Shown here: positions 15,360-23,035 of the stretch, one piece after another
How positions within the stretch are numbered: position 1 is the first letter of the stretch
How the letters are laid out: each line of letters starts with the position of its first letter
Source: a virus
IMG/VR virus record: IMGVR_UViG_3300022725_000334
Location: 1 to 34,590 of that record
DNA length: 34,590 nt
Reading direction: 5' to 3' (one strand)
Position numbers and translations under genes: made by a program
The notes under the pieces: model-generated
Databases searched by the model: none
The model's input: only the letters and a program-made list of their open reading frames with translations
What the model was told of the DNA's origin: nothing

Positions 15360-17648
15360 ATGAAAGATTTAAAACTTAAAATAAACCTGACGGCTTTCGA
15401 TAAGGTCAGCAAACCTTTCAAGGCAATTGCGAAAAATTCAGAAAACCTACGGGAAAACTTCAAATCAACCGGCGGAGAGCTGGCAAAGCTGAAAACCGCG
15501 CAAAAAGACCTGGCACAGTATAAAGGACTGCAAGGGCAGCTGGAAAAAAACAGCCAGGCGTTGGCAAAGGCACAGAAACGTGCCCAGGAATTGGGGGCAA
15601 AGTTAAAGAACACCGACAACCAGTCCAAAAAAATGGCAAAGTCTTTTGAGGTGGCACGCAACCGCGTCACCAAACTAAAGCTGGCCCAGAACGAACACAT
15701 GCAGAAACTGGCCGGGGTACGTAACCGGCTGAAAGAGGCACAGGTTTCCACAAAAAACCTGTCTCTGTCGGAACGCAAACTGGGCGAGGCGATCAAAAAA
15801 ACCAATGCCCGACTGGACGACCAGGCGAAGAAGCTCAACCAGGCCAAGGCGCAAGCGCAGAAGTTCCAGCGAGTTAACACGGCCTACGAAAAAAGTATGG
15901 CAACAAAATCCAATATGTCCTTTGTCGGCTTTGCGGGCGTTGAGGCAGGCCGGTGGGCAACCGATAAAGTCACATCACTGGTCAACCCCGGAATTCAGTT
16001 TGAAGAGTCCATGTCCAAGGTCGGTGCCCTTGCCCGGCTGGATACAACGTCTGAGACCTTCCAGAAACTACAAGCACAGGCCGAAACCCTAGGCGCATCT
16101 ACGTCATTCTCGGCAACACAGGCCGCACAGGGCATGGGTTTCCTTGCCATGGCCGGGTTTAAGGCAAACGATATTCTCGCGGCGATGCCTTCCACACTGG
16201 CCCTTGCCAAGGCCGGGAACATGGACCTTGCCCAGACCGCCGACATTGCCTCCAACATCCTGTCCGGCTTCGGGCTTGAAGCGTCGGAAATGACCCGTGT
16301 CAGTGACGTTTTAGCCGCCGCCTTCACACGGTCCAACGTGGACCTGTCCATGCTTGGGGATTCCATGAAATATGTGGCCCCGATCGTCAAGGAACTGGGC
16401 GGTTCCATGGAAGATGCCGCCGCCATGTCCGGTCTGTTGGGCAATGTGGGTATTCAAGGATCGCAAGCTGGCACTGCCCTGCGTGCCATGTTCACCCGTA
16501 TGGCCGCCCCGCCCAAAATGGCGCGCGATGCCATCCAGCAACTGGGCCTCGCAACCAAGGACGCACAAGGCAATATGCGCCCCATGGTCGATATTCTGGC
16601 CGATGTGGCCCGCAAGACCAAGGACATGGGCAACAGCGACCGTATGGGGATCTTTAAAAAGATCGCAGGCGAAGAAGCCGGCACCGCCTTTGCCCAACTG
16701 GTCAACGAAGGTGGCGCGGGTGAAATCACCAAATTTGTGGAGGTCCTGAAACAGTCTTTCGGGGAAGCACAAGCCGTATCCAAAAAGATGGGCGATAACA
16801 CCGCCGGGGATCTCAAGCAGATGTCCTCGGCTTATGAAGCCTTGGCGATCTCCCTGACACAAACAAACACAGCGCCCATGCGCGAACTGATCCAACTGGG
16901 CACCAACATCCTTAAAAACGTGCGTGAATGGGTAAAGGAAAACCCTCAACTGGCCGGAACCTTGTTGAAGGTAGCCGCCGTCGGTGCCGGGCTGGTCACG
17001 GTGTTGGGGGGCTTGGCGCTTGGCGTCGCCGGGATCCTCGGCCCCTTTGCCATGATGAAATGGTCAATCTTGACATTGGGGCTTAAGGCCAAGGGGTTGG
17101 TTTCCATACTGCCTATGATTGCAAGCGGTTTCCGCATCGTCGGTGCGGCCATGGCGGCCAACCCGATCGGCTTCGCCATTGCTGCCATCGCAGGTGCCGC
17201 GACCGTGCTTTATACCTGTTGGGACCCGATCACAAAATGGTTTGCGGACTTCTGGGAAAGTTTGCCGAACATGATTAAAGGCGCGATTTCGTGGCTAACA
17301 AAGGCAATCGGCCCGATCGGCTGGCTGGCGGATAAAGTCGCCGGTTTCTTCAGTGGTGAAGACGGCGAGACAACCCCAGCCAAAAAGATACAGGCCAAAC
17401 CGATCAAGAAGGTAGCCGCCGCATCCGTGGTGGCAACCACCGCCGCCACACAACCCGCCATCGCAACCCAACCGGTCCAGTCCTTCACCGCACCGATCCA
17501 GACTGAACAGGTGACACAGACAGTTGAAATCAACATCCACGCCGCGCCCGGCATGGACGCCAACCAGGTCGCCCAGGCTGTTCGGCGAGAACTGGAACAA
17601 ATCGAACGCGAACGCAAGCGCCGCACACAGACCAGACTTTTTGACTAA
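15360..17648 (+). CDS. T: Tail tape measure protein (P2 gpT family)
   Basis: The tape measure fixes tail length. At 762 aa it is close to P2 gpT (815 aa). Residues ~30-190 are a long charged coiled-coil region rich in Lys, Gln and Ala. The TP901-type core follows with GIQFEESMSKVGALARL and LAMAGFKANDILAAMPSTLALA. Two hydrophobic regions lie at about 533-565 and 576-620, as in most tape measure proteins. The C-terminus is a proline/threonine-rich linker and a basic EQIERERKRRTQTR tail. It has a weak AGGA site upstream, and the 37-base gap to the minus-strand gene is shared as a divergent region. Confidence 0.94.
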   Translation: MKDLKLKINLTAFDKVSKPFKAIAKNSENLRENFKSTGGELAKLKTAQKDLAQYKGLQGQLEKNSQALAKAQKRAQELGAKLKNTDNQSKKMAKSFEVARNRVTKLKLAQNEHMQKLAGVRNRLKEAQVSTKNLSLSERKLGEAIKKTNARLDDQAKKLNQAKAQAQKFQRVNTAYEKSMATKSNMSFVGFAGVEAGRWATDKVTSLVNPGIQFEESMSKVGALARLDTTSETFQKLQAQAETLGASTSFSATQAAQGMGFLAMAGFKANDILAAMPSTLALAKAGNMDLAQTADIASNILSGFGLEASEMTRVSDVLAAAFTRSNVDLSMLGDSMKYVAPIVKELGGSMEDAAAMSGLLGNVGIQGSQAGTALRAMFTRMAAPPKMARDAIQQLGLATKDAQGNMRPMVDILADVARKTKDMGNSDRMGIFKKIAGEEAGTAFAQLVNEGGAGEITKFVEVLKQSFGEAQAVSKKMGDNTAGDLKQMSSAYEALAISLTQTNTAPMRELIQLGTNILKNVREWVKENPQLAGTLLKVAAVGAGLVTVLGGLALGVAGILGPFAMMKWSILTLGLKAKGLVSILPMIASGFRIVGAAMAANPIGFAIAAIAGAATVLYTCWDPITKWFADFWESLPNMIKGAISWLTKAIGPIGWLADKVAGFFSGEDGETTPAKKIQAKPIKKVAAASVVATTAATQPAIATQPVQSFTAPIQTEQVTQTVEINIHAAPGMDANQVAQAVRRELEQIERERKRRTQTRLFD

Positions 17649-17659
17649 GGACCACCACC

Positions 17660-18103
17660 ATGTACACACAAATGTCCCTCGGCCTTTTCGTTTTTTCCCT
17701 GAAAACCGCCCCGTTTGACAAACTCAACCGGCACACCGGCTTTCGTTGGGTGCAGAACAACCGATCCGGCACCGGGGCGGCGGCACAATATTTGGGGCCC
17801 GGTGACGATGTCATTACACTCAAGGGACAATTGGCCCCGGAAATCAGTGGCGGGGAAGTCAATCTCGACCGACTGCACGACATGGCCGCAATCGGCAAGG
17901 CATGGCCGCTGGTCACAGGCCGGGGCAAGCCGTTGGGCTATTGGTATATCGAGGATATCAGCACAGATAAAAGCTATTTCACCGACGACGGGCAAGCCCG
18001 CCTGATCGATTTTTCCCTGAAATTGAAAAAGAACTTCAATTCAGACCTGAGCCAACTGGGGGACCTGAAAATCTCCTTTGACAAACAGGAGGCCGCACAA
18101 TGA
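17660..18103 (+). CDS. U: Tail protein U (P2 gpU family)
   Basis: gpU is part of the tail tip or terminator complex. The 147-aa product shows LGLFVFSLKTAPFDKLNR at the start. LGPGDDVITLKGQLAPEISGG and GKPLGYWYIEDI then follow, all typical of gpU. It starts 11 bases after T and overlaps D by ATGA. Confidence 0.93.
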   Translation: MYTQMSLGLFVFSLKTAPFDKLNRHTGFRWVQNNRSGTGAAAQYLGPGDDVITLKGQLAPEISGGEVNLDRLHDMAAIGKAWPLVTGRGKPLGYWYIEDISTDKSYFTDDGQARLIDFSLKLKKNFNSDLSQLGDLKISFDKQEAAQ

Positions 18104-19098
18104 TCCCCACATTTCAAATTACCGCCAACAGTCTGGATATCACAGACACCATCAAGGATCATTTCATCAACCTGCGCCTGACCGACAAGCGCAGCCTGGA
18201 GGCCGACACGCTAGATATTGTTCTGGATGATACAGGCGGCAAGATCGCGCGCCCGCCCCGAGGGGCTGAACTGCGTCTATGGTTGGGCTTTCGGGGGCAT
18301 AGTCTGCACGACAAAGGCACATTCGTTGTTGATGCCACCCCGTCGTCCGGTCCGCCCGATATCATGACCATTCAGGCCAGTTCCGCAAACATGCGCCAGA
18401 ATTTGAAGATTGAGCGCGATTTATCTTATGACTTCATGTCTGTCGGCTGGATCGTGGAAAAAATCGCCAAGGACAACGGCCTTATCCCGGCGATTGAGGA
18501 AAACTTTTACCTGGAAACGATCGAGCAACTGGATCAAACTGGGGAATCAGACGCAAACCTAATTACCCGGTTGGCCAAACAGTTCGATGCCGTCGCCACC
18601 ATCAAGGCCGGGCACCTGTTGTTTGTGCCCGTGGGCTACAGAAAAACGGTCAAAGGCCTGCAACTGCCGACCCTGAGCATTGCGCGCAGCGAGGGGGACC
18701 GCTTCACCTTTGAAATCAGTGACCGGGAATCCCGATACAGCGGGGTCAAAGCCAAATGGCACGACCATGACAACGCCGTCACCCGTACCGTACTGGTTGG
18801 GGAAGGCGACAACGCCCGCACTCTCAAAGAAACCTACCCCAACGCCAACGAGGCCCGCACCAATGCCCAGTCGGAATGGAACCGCATTCGCCGCGCCAAG
18901 CATAAATTTTCATTGAACACAGCCAACGCCCGCCTGGACCTTGCCCCCAACCACCCGGTTTCCCTGACCGGCTGGCGCAAGGATATTACAGCCATCAAAT
19001 GGATATGCAGCGAGGTTGTGCATAACCTAAGCGCCGAGGGGGGCTTACTCAGTGATATCGCTCTGGAAGAGGCAGAACAAGTGCAGGCGGAGGTTTAG
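18100..19098 (+). CDS. D: Late control protein D / tail hub (P2 gpD family)
   Basis: gpD is the baseplate hub carrying the spike, structurally like phage T4 gp27; in P2 it was named late control D. The 332-aa protein has IPTFQITANSLDITDTIKDHF at the start. RLTDKRSLEADTLDIVLDD and LRLWLGFRGHSLHDKGTF follow, with DFMSVGWIVEKIAKDNGL and KFSLNTANARLDLAPNHPV further on, all family landmarks. It is the last gene of the late tail operon. The convergent accessory block begins 10 bases downstream. Confidence 0.94.
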   Translation: MIPTFQITANSLDITDTIKDHFINLRLTDKRSLEADTLDIVLDDTGGKIARPPRGAELRLWLGFRGHSLHDKGTFVVDATPSSGPPDIMTIQASSANMRQNLKIERDLSYDFMSVGWIVEKIAKDNGLIPAIEENFYLETIEQLDQTGESDANLITRLAKQFDAVATIKAGHLLFVPVGYRKTVKGLQLPTLSIARSEGDRFTFEISDRESRYSGVKAKWHDHDNAVTRTVLVGEGDNARTLKETYPNANEARTNAQSEWNRIRRAKHKFSLNTANARLDLAPNHPVSLTGWRKDITAIKWICSEVVHNLSAEGGLLSDIALEEAEQVQAEV

Positions 19099-19108
19099 AA
19101 CCATAGGC

Positions 19109-19501
19109 TTACGAAACGCTTGTATGGAACTCATTCCAAACATTCCAAGCACGCTTTGTCAGTTCGTCATAATTACCGTCAAACCCCTCCGGCGGCGCTG
19201 TTACTGGAACAAGCAATTCGGCGGTTTCATCCGGTGTATATTCCACCGCCCATTTAAGCCGGGGATATCGGGTATGTTCAATCCAGTGCCGAGCGTCTTT
19301 TACATCGGTATTGATCGTGAACTCTGGCACTCCGGCATGCATTTCTGACAAAATAAGAGCCTTCATTTGAGGCAATGGGCGTTTACCAAGTTCATATTGC
19401 CGCCAACGGGCACTATCTGGCTTTCCACCTGTCAGTTCTGCGATTTTAGCTTGAGAAAGGCCCAGACTAATCCGGGCCTCTTTAATTTCCGAGGGTGTCA
19501 T
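19109..19501 (-). CDS. Helix-turn-helix protein, second gene of a two-gene unit
   Basis: The 130-aa product has an N-terminal HTH (PSEIKEARISLGLSQAKIAELTGG, about residues 3-26) followed by WRQYELGKRPLPQ, which resembles the recognition region of MqsA/HigA-like XRE proteins. The remaining ~75 residues have no family I recognise and contain several tryptophans and tyrosines. Its ATG shares the last base of the preceding stop (TAATG), so it is translationally coupled to the 76-aa gene. This order would fit a toxin-antitoxin pair, but neither sequence proves that. Confidence 0.75.
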   Translation of the reverse strand: MTPSEIKEARISLGLSQAKIAELTGGKPDSARWRQYELGKRPLPQMKALILSEMHAGVPEFTINTDVKDARHWIEHTRYPRLKWAVEYTPDETAELLVPVTAPPEGFDGNYDELTKRAWNVWNEFHTSVS

Positions 19502-19731
19502 TATTCAGCCTTAAGGTCGAGCTTTTGGCAGAGGGTTTCTTCGTCCATGACTTCATGGCGTTTCATAAAAACCTTCTCGCCTGTGATTTTGTAATAGAAA
19601 GGCGCAACCTTTGTTGGTTGTGCAGTCTGCGCAAACCATGCACCATCCTGACAATTGATATAAGCGGCGATTTCACCGTTGATTTTCAAGTGATGTTGAT
19701 TGCGAGAGATATTTACAATTTGAGCAGTCAT
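19501..19731 (-). CDS. Small uncharacterised protein, first gene of the HTH unit
   Basis: ATG at 19731 has AAGGA 8 bases upstream and gives 76 aa (TAQIVNISRNQHHLKINGE at the start). The middle has VAPFYYKITGEKVFMKRHE and the end is acidic then basic. An upstream in-frame start would overlap the promoter at 19787-19815, so 19731 is preferred. No domain is recognised; the predicted make-up is alpha/beta and cytoplasmic. It is co-transcribed with the HTH gene from a near-consensus promoter. Confidence 0.72.
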   Translation of the reverse strand: MTAQIVNISRNQHHLKINGEIAAYINCQDGAWFAQTAQPTKVAPFYYKITGEKVFMKRHEVMDEETLCQKLDLKAE

Positions 19732-19786
19732 TTTGATAATCCTTGTAAGGCGGCCTCCGATGGGCCTTTGTTGGCTTGATGATTTT

Positions 19787-19815
19787 AATATAGTGCCAAA
19801 CGGCCCTATTGTCAA
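19787..19815 (-). promoter_or_regulatory. Near-consensus sigma-70 promoter for the 76-aa/HTH operon
   Basis: On the minus strand TTGACA (19815-19810) is followed after exactly 17 bases by TATATT (19792-19787). Both boxes are near or at consensus. Transcription would start near 19780, about 50 bases before the ATG at 19731. This is the strongest promoter by sequence in the window and suggests expression in the lysogen. Confidence 0.8.
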
Positions 19816-19839
19816 TCACTAAAACACATTTTTTAAATT

Positions 19840-20031
19840 TTAAATCAGCAAGTTTTTCAGTGCCTTACCAAGTTGTAGGCTTACAAAAGGCGCTATAGAA
19901 CAGCCTTTCATTTCTTCTGGCAACGCCTTTTTAATCAACTGTCTTTGTTCATGGCGTTGCTTAGCTCGTTCATCAGTGCCATAAAAGTAGGCTGCACAAT
20001 ATCTGACGCGGTGAAGGACTAGTTCCAACAT
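19840..20031 (-). CDS. Doubtful small basic ORF
   Basis: This 63-codon frame on the minus strand (MLELVLHRVRYCAAYFYGTD at the start) follows the DUF4238-like gene by 18 bases. It is highly basic (RAKQRHEQRQLIKKALPEE) and ends hydrophobically. No ribosome site is evident and the sequence matches nothing I recognise. It fills the gap between the DUF4238-like gene and the strong promoter, so it may be real or just open sequence. Confidence 0.3.
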   Translation of the reverse strand: MLELVLHRVRYCAAYFYGTDERAKQRHEQRQLIKKALPEEMKGCSIAPFVSLQLGKALKNLLI

Positions 20032-20049
20032 TGGAGCGATGCCATGGCC

Positions 20050-20823
20050 TCAACCCTGCAGTGAGGAGTTATCAATAATTGGGCATGCAGATAAATCTTT
20101 TGCAAAATAGTAATCTGTACTGGATTCAACAGCCCATCTATTGATTTTAGCAACATCTTGAGAGCCAATAATCATGTTATCGCACGCAAAAATCAAACAA
20201 ATATTAGGAGACAAAGGAAGAATACCTTTATTAAAGTTATCCGGTACAATAAATTCATTATTTGAACGAATAATACCCCAGTTTCCTTCTGAGAATCTTT
20301 TTTTAAGATCAAACAATCGAAGTTGAAGTTGTACGCCAACTAAATCCCGTCCTGGGACCATACCTCCTTCTTTGATATATCCTATATGATTTTTCTCTAG
20401 TTGCTCTTGTTCATTTTTTGAAAGTTTAGGCTCTTCGTCTAAAATGCCATGCAGTTTTTGATCTGATATAGGATTTTTTTTATAAAAGTGTCTTAAATTC
20501 CAGATACAAAACATCTCTGTTATTTCATTTTGATGTTCAGGAGAGAGCGTTTGAATATCTTCAGTGATGATTTTCTTCGATAAACATTCATATTTGTCTT
20601 CTATGCTTTTCATGTAACCTGCTTCAGCCCGTTGATCCCAAACGCGCATCACACAAAAGACAACATCTTTAGGGGTTTTTTGATTAACTAAACCTGTCTG
20701 TTTATCGTGGAACGAAACTCTACCTTCTGTATTGCAAAATCTCTTTATACAAAATTGTGGGAAGACATGCTGCTTAACAGTCAGCTGATAAGGGTTTCGT
20801 TTTTGGGGTTTTTCATACTGCAT
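20050..20823 (-). CDS. DUF4238-like protein, AT-rich accessory gene
   Basis: The 257-aa product begins with a polar segment and then KQHVFPQFCIKRFCNTEGRV, matching the DUF4238 pattern (KxHxxPxFxLRxF ... G.V.V.DK). Later parts also fit: EMFCIWNLRHFY near 107-118 and SEGNWGIIRSNNEFIVPDN followed by ILPLSPNICLIFA. The family has no established activity and appears often among phage morons and defence-associated genes. The gene is markedly more AT-rich than its neighbours (many poly-A/T codons), indicating separate acquisition. It lies on the minus strand between the BRCT gene and the HTH pair and may be expressed with the BRCT gene. Confidence 0.75.
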   Translation of the reverse strand: MQYEKPQKRNPYQLTVKQHVFPQFCIKRFCNTEGRVSFHDKQTGLVNQKTPKDVVFCVMRVWDQRAEAGYMKSIEDKYECLSKKIITEDIQTLSPEHQNEITEMFCIWNLRHFYKKNPISDQKLHGILDEEPKLSKNEQEQLEKNHIGYIKEGGMVPGRDLVGVQLQLRLFDLKKRFSEGNWGIIRSNNEFIVPDNFNKGILPLSPNICLIFACDNMIIGSQDVAKINRWAVESSTDYYFAKDLSACPIIDNSSLQG

Positions 20824-20861
20824 GAATAGTCTTTCTTAAACATCGGCTTATTTAACTCAAT

Positions 20862-21365
20862 TCATCCCGCATCCGGTACAACGCCGTCATCTACGAGGTC
20901 GTGAAATTCTTCCTCCCGCATTATCCAGATCCCGGCAGCTTGGGCCTTTTCTATCTTTTTCGGGCCGGCATTGGGGCCGCAGCACAGGTATTCCAGGTCT
21001 TTGGTCACACTTTTACGCACCAAAAAATTTCCGGCGTTGGCTTTTTCACCCAGCAGGGCCTTTAAATTGGATGAAAACCCTGTAAAGCAGATTGTTCCAT
21101 TGTTCGGCGTCGGATCACTTGGTTTGGATTGAACAGGAATATAGGCAAAACTCACTGATGTACCCGTGTCCTGACAAAGGCTCACAATTCTATCTTTGCG
21201 AAATGTCAGATATTTGTTTTGCTCCAGATCGATCGCACTAAATAAAGCCCCTTGGCTCTTTAACACTTTAATCCTGCGTTTGGATATCTGCCCCTTTGCG
21301 TTGCGATATTCCAAGAACAATTCTTCATCTAAAGAGACATCACCGTCTGTGATTTCTTCAATCAT
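20862..21365 (-). CDS. BRCT-domain protein with a WYL-like N-terminal segment
   Basis: The C-terminal half (from about residue 88) reads TICFTGFSSNLKALLGEKANAG, then VTKDLEYLCCG and GPKKIEKAQAAGIWIMREEEF. This is the order of motifs of a BRCT domain as found in NAD-dependent ligases and exonucleases. The N-terminal part (LEYRNAKGQISKRRIKVL, then KYLTFRKDRIVSL) resembles the small beta-barrel at the end of WYL-domain regulators that senses ligands or nucleic acid. ATG at 21365 was chosen because GGGGGTG lies just upstream; GTG at 21371 is possible. There is no nuclease or ligase domain. A role in DNA-end or damage signalling is only inferred. Confidence 0.8.
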   Translation of the reverse strand: MIEEITDGDVSLDEELFLEYRNAKGQISKRRIKVLKSQGALFSAIDLEQNKYLTFRKDRIVSLCQDTGTSVSFAYIPVQSKPSDPTPNNGTICFTGFSSNLKALLGEKANAGNFLVRKSVTKDLEYLCCGPNAGPKKIEKAQAAGIWIMREEEFHDLVDDGVVPDAG

Positions 21366-21423
21366 GCACACCCCCTAATTCCGAGATATGCAAAATCAAC
21401 ACGCATAGCGAGTTTTGCAAGTC

Positions 21424-21453
21424 AAAAAATAAGCCCCCGACTTGGCGAGGGCT
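21424..21453 (-). terminator. Rho-independent terminator of the repressor gene
   Basis: On the minus strand AGCCCTCG (21453-21446), loop CCAAGT and CGGGGGCT (21439-21432) form an 8-bp stem with one G-T pair. TATTTTTT follows immediately. It lies 16 bases past the repressor stop and separates it from the BRCT gene. Confidence 0.85.
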
Positions 21454-21469
21454 GTGGGTATTGGCAGTT

Positions 21470-22153
21470 TTACAGGGCTTTGACGACCCAACGCACCACC
21501 CCGATAATATTAAGTTTTTCCACTTTATCCGGGTCCAGCACCTGATTTTCATAACGATCATTGTCTGAAATGATGATCACACCCTCGGGGCGTCTCTGGA
21601 TTCGCTTTACAACCAGTGCGTCCCCCCACTGCATGGCGTACAGGGCATTATCCAGAATTTTGGTGACGGACAGGTCAATAAAAAGGGTATCATCATTGCC
21701 CAGTGTCGGGGCCATGGAATCCCCGAATGCCTTGGCAATTGCCAGATTTTTTGGGTTCAGATCCCCCATGACCTCGGTAATCGATCGCCGGTCCATCGGA
21801 ACATAACCTGCAATGTTTTCTGGCGCAAACCAGTTTCCCGGTTCGCCGTCTAGAAATTGTGCCAAGCGGGGCACATCAACAGTTTGCGCATCGCCTTCCA
21901 AACAGGGTGCATGTCCAAACGCAATTTCGTCCAGGCTGGTGTTAGTCACAAGTGAAAGCCGCGCCATTGCCTTGAAAGATGGGTCGCGCGCGCCATTCCC
22001 CCAATCCTGAAAAGTGGACTTGGAGCAACCAACCGCATCCGCCGCCGCTTGGCGGTTTTGAAACTTTTTTTCAAGCTCACGTATTCGTTTTCCGGTTTCT
22101 TCTAAAAAAATCTTGTCGTCGAAGTCATCCGGATCGCCAAGGATTTCTGCCAT
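21470..22153 (-). CDS. CI-type repressor with HTH and LexA/S24 self-cleavage domain
   Basis: This is the probable protein repressor of lysogeny. The 227-aa product has an HTH near residues 30-60 (RQAAADAVGCSKSTFQDWGNG). Its C-terminal S24 domain has catalytic serine S146 in AFGDSMAP and lysine K183 in DALVVKRI, the normal 37-residue spacing. RecA-stimulated self-cleavage is expected, making the prophage SOS-inducible. This differs from P2, whose C repressor lacks a cleavage domain. It is divergent from the Ner-like gene across 180 bases with operator-like repeats, and is followed by a terminator. Confidence 0.92.
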   Translation of the reverse strand: MAEILGDPDDFDDKIFLEETGKRIRELEKKFQNRQAAADAVGCSKSTFQDWGNGARDPSFKAMARLSLVTNTSLDEIAFGHAPCLEGDAQTVDVPRLAQFLDGEPGNWFAPENIAGYVPMDRRSITEVMGDLNPKNLAIAKAFGDSMAPTLGNDDTLFIDLSVTKILDNALYAMQWGDALVVKRIQRRPEGVIIISDNDRYENQVLDPDKVEKLNIIGVVRWVVKAL

Positions 22154-22213
22154 ATTTACCCCCGTAAAGTAGCAAAGGAATTGTTTACAACTCTGATATG
22201 GAGGCTATAGAGC

Positions 22214-22242
22214 TTGATTTTCAGTTCTTGCGGACTTATAAA
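22214..22242 (+). promoter_or_regulatory. Candidate early promoter for the Ner-like operon
   Basis: TTGATT (22214-22219), a 17-base spacer and TATAAA (22237-22242) make a fair sigma-70 promoter reading right toward the Ner-like gene. The start point would fall near 22249, inside the GTTC/GAAC palindrome at 22246-22265, so the site could be repressed by direct binding. Confidence 0.6.
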
Positions 22243-22245
22243 CAG

Positions 22246-22290
22246 GTTCGTACAACTTTTTGAACATAAAAAAACACTCTTGAACAAAAG
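22246..22290. promoter_or_regulatory. Operator-like repeats between the repressor and Ner-like genes
   Basis: GTTC (22246-22249) and GAAC (22262-22265) flank a 12-base centre. TTGAACA then recurs as a direct repeat near 22261 and 22280. GTACAAC occurs at about 22250 and again near 22323. The cluster overlaps the start point of the candidate early promoter. CI or Ner binding is expected here but the assignment of sites to proteins is inference. Confidence 0.45.
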
Positions 22291-22310
22291 CCGACCCCCT
22301 ACAGGTCGGC
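22290..22310 (+). repeat. Perfect 7-bp stem-loop in the leader of the Ner-like gene
   Basis: GCCGACC (22290-22296), loop CCCTACA and GGTCGGC (22304-22310) form a perfect stem 24 bases before the ATG at 22334. There is no T-tract, so it is not a standard terminator. It would lie in the 5' leader of the early transcript. Confidence 0.5.
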
Positions 22311-22333
22311 GATGGGAACAGGGTACAACAAAA

Positions 22334-22609
22334 ATGACGCGCGACAAATCGGCAAAACAGATATTGGCCCTGCTGGATGCCAATAATATCAAATCGTTCA
22401 GTCAGATTGACAGGTTACATAACCTCAGACCGGGCACCGCCAGTAATGCGGCCCGTTTCCCCGTCAAGGCGGGGGAATTGGCAATTGCATCAGCACTGGG
22501 CACCCCGGCGGCGGAGATTTGGCCGTCCCGATACCATGCAACAACAGGTAAGCGTCTCTCCCCGCAACCCGCCGGGAACTACCCTTCCATGCAAAATACC
22601 GCAGCCTGA
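22334..22609 (+). CDS. Ner/Nlp-like DNA-binding regulator
   Basis: This 91-aa protein matches the Ner/Nlp HTH family of phage Mu. After a helical N-terminus (AKQILALLDANNI) it has DRLHNLRPGTASNAARFP, then AGELAIASALGTPAAEIWPSRY. The last stretch is the diagnostic (A/V)xIWPSRY motif. Ner proteins repress the repressor promoter and tune early transcription, taking the Cro/Cox place here. ATG at 22334 follows the leader hairpin; an upstream in-frame codon would overlap the operators. The C-terminal ~25 residues are unstructured. Confidence 0.88.
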   Translation: MTRDKSAKQILALLDANNIKSFSQIDRLHNLRPGTASNAARFPVKAGELAIASALGTPAAEIWPSRYHATTGKRLSPQPAGNYPSMQNTAA

Positions 22610-22627
22610 CGAACGCGAGGACGTGCC

Positions 22628-22885
22628 ATGTCAACCAAGCCCACGACCTATAAGGTCCCGCGCACCCGGTGTCCGCACTGCGACACCCTGTGTAAAAACG
22701 TCAAGTCCCGGCAGATAACCGAGACTTACCGCGAAATCACCTTCGTTTGCGAAAACAAAAAATGCGGCTGCATCTTCCTGGTCAGCATGGAGGTTGTGCG
22801 CATGATCTACCCCTCCAACGTACCGCGTCCGGGCTTGAATATCCCCTGGCCGAACTGGGGCCAGACACCGCAACCCACTTCCTGA
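22628..22885 (+). CDS. ogr: Ogr/Delta-type zinc-finger late activator
   Basis: P2 Ogr and P4 Delta are zinc-finger activators that recruit RNA polymerase alpha subunit to late promoters. This 85-aa protein has the family metal site: C15-P-H-C18 and C41...C46, with KSRQITETYREITFVCENKKC between and after, close to Ogr's SRYI...ERYHQCQN pattern. The C-terminal 25 residues are proline-rich. It is transcribed with the Ner-like gene rather than after D as in P2. Its likely targets are the palindromes at 2494 and 8151. Confidence 0.9.
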   Translation: MSTKPTTYKVPRTRCPHCDTLCKNVKSRQITETYREITFVCENKKCGCIFLVSMEVVRMIYPSNVPRPGLNIPWPNWGQTPQPTS

Positions 22886-22973
22886 ACACATCCGACGAAA
22901 GTTTTAAAACCATGTTGACACCCTGCACGAGTTCTGGTTATCTTGCAGATGTTGCAGCAAATTCTGCACACGG

Positions 22974-22998
22974 GATTGGCGTCCCGTTTAGTCTAAGG
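22974..22998 (+). promoter_or_regulatory. C4/CI antisense RNA target site 1 (seqA-like)
   Basis: GATTGGCGT (22974-22982) and GTCTAAGG (22991-22998) are each exactly complementary to parts of the antisense segment at 23079-23101. The hairpin at 23005-23035 with a T-tract follows directly. This repeats the P4 plan in which pairing of the CI RNA with seqA in the leader leads to early termination. Confidence 0.8.
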
Positions 22999-23004
22999 CG
23001 TTCG

Positions 23005-23035
23005 AACCACGCCAAGCATTTGATGCGTGGTTTTT
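23005..23035 (+). terminator. Leader hairpin with T-tract, attenuator-like
   Basis: AACCACGC (23005-23012) and GCGTGGTT (23025-23032) form a perfect 8-bp stem with a 12-base loop, followed by TTT within the run 23031-23035. It sits between target site 1 and the antisense RNA, as expected for conditional termination of the early operon. Confidence 0.65.

Noticed and set aside
15323-15880. Extension of the minus-strand membrane-protein frame to 15880
   Set aside because: The extra codons are antisense to the coiled-coil part of the tape measure gene and are low-complexity (Ser, Ala, Phe). ATG 15322 has the good ribosome site.
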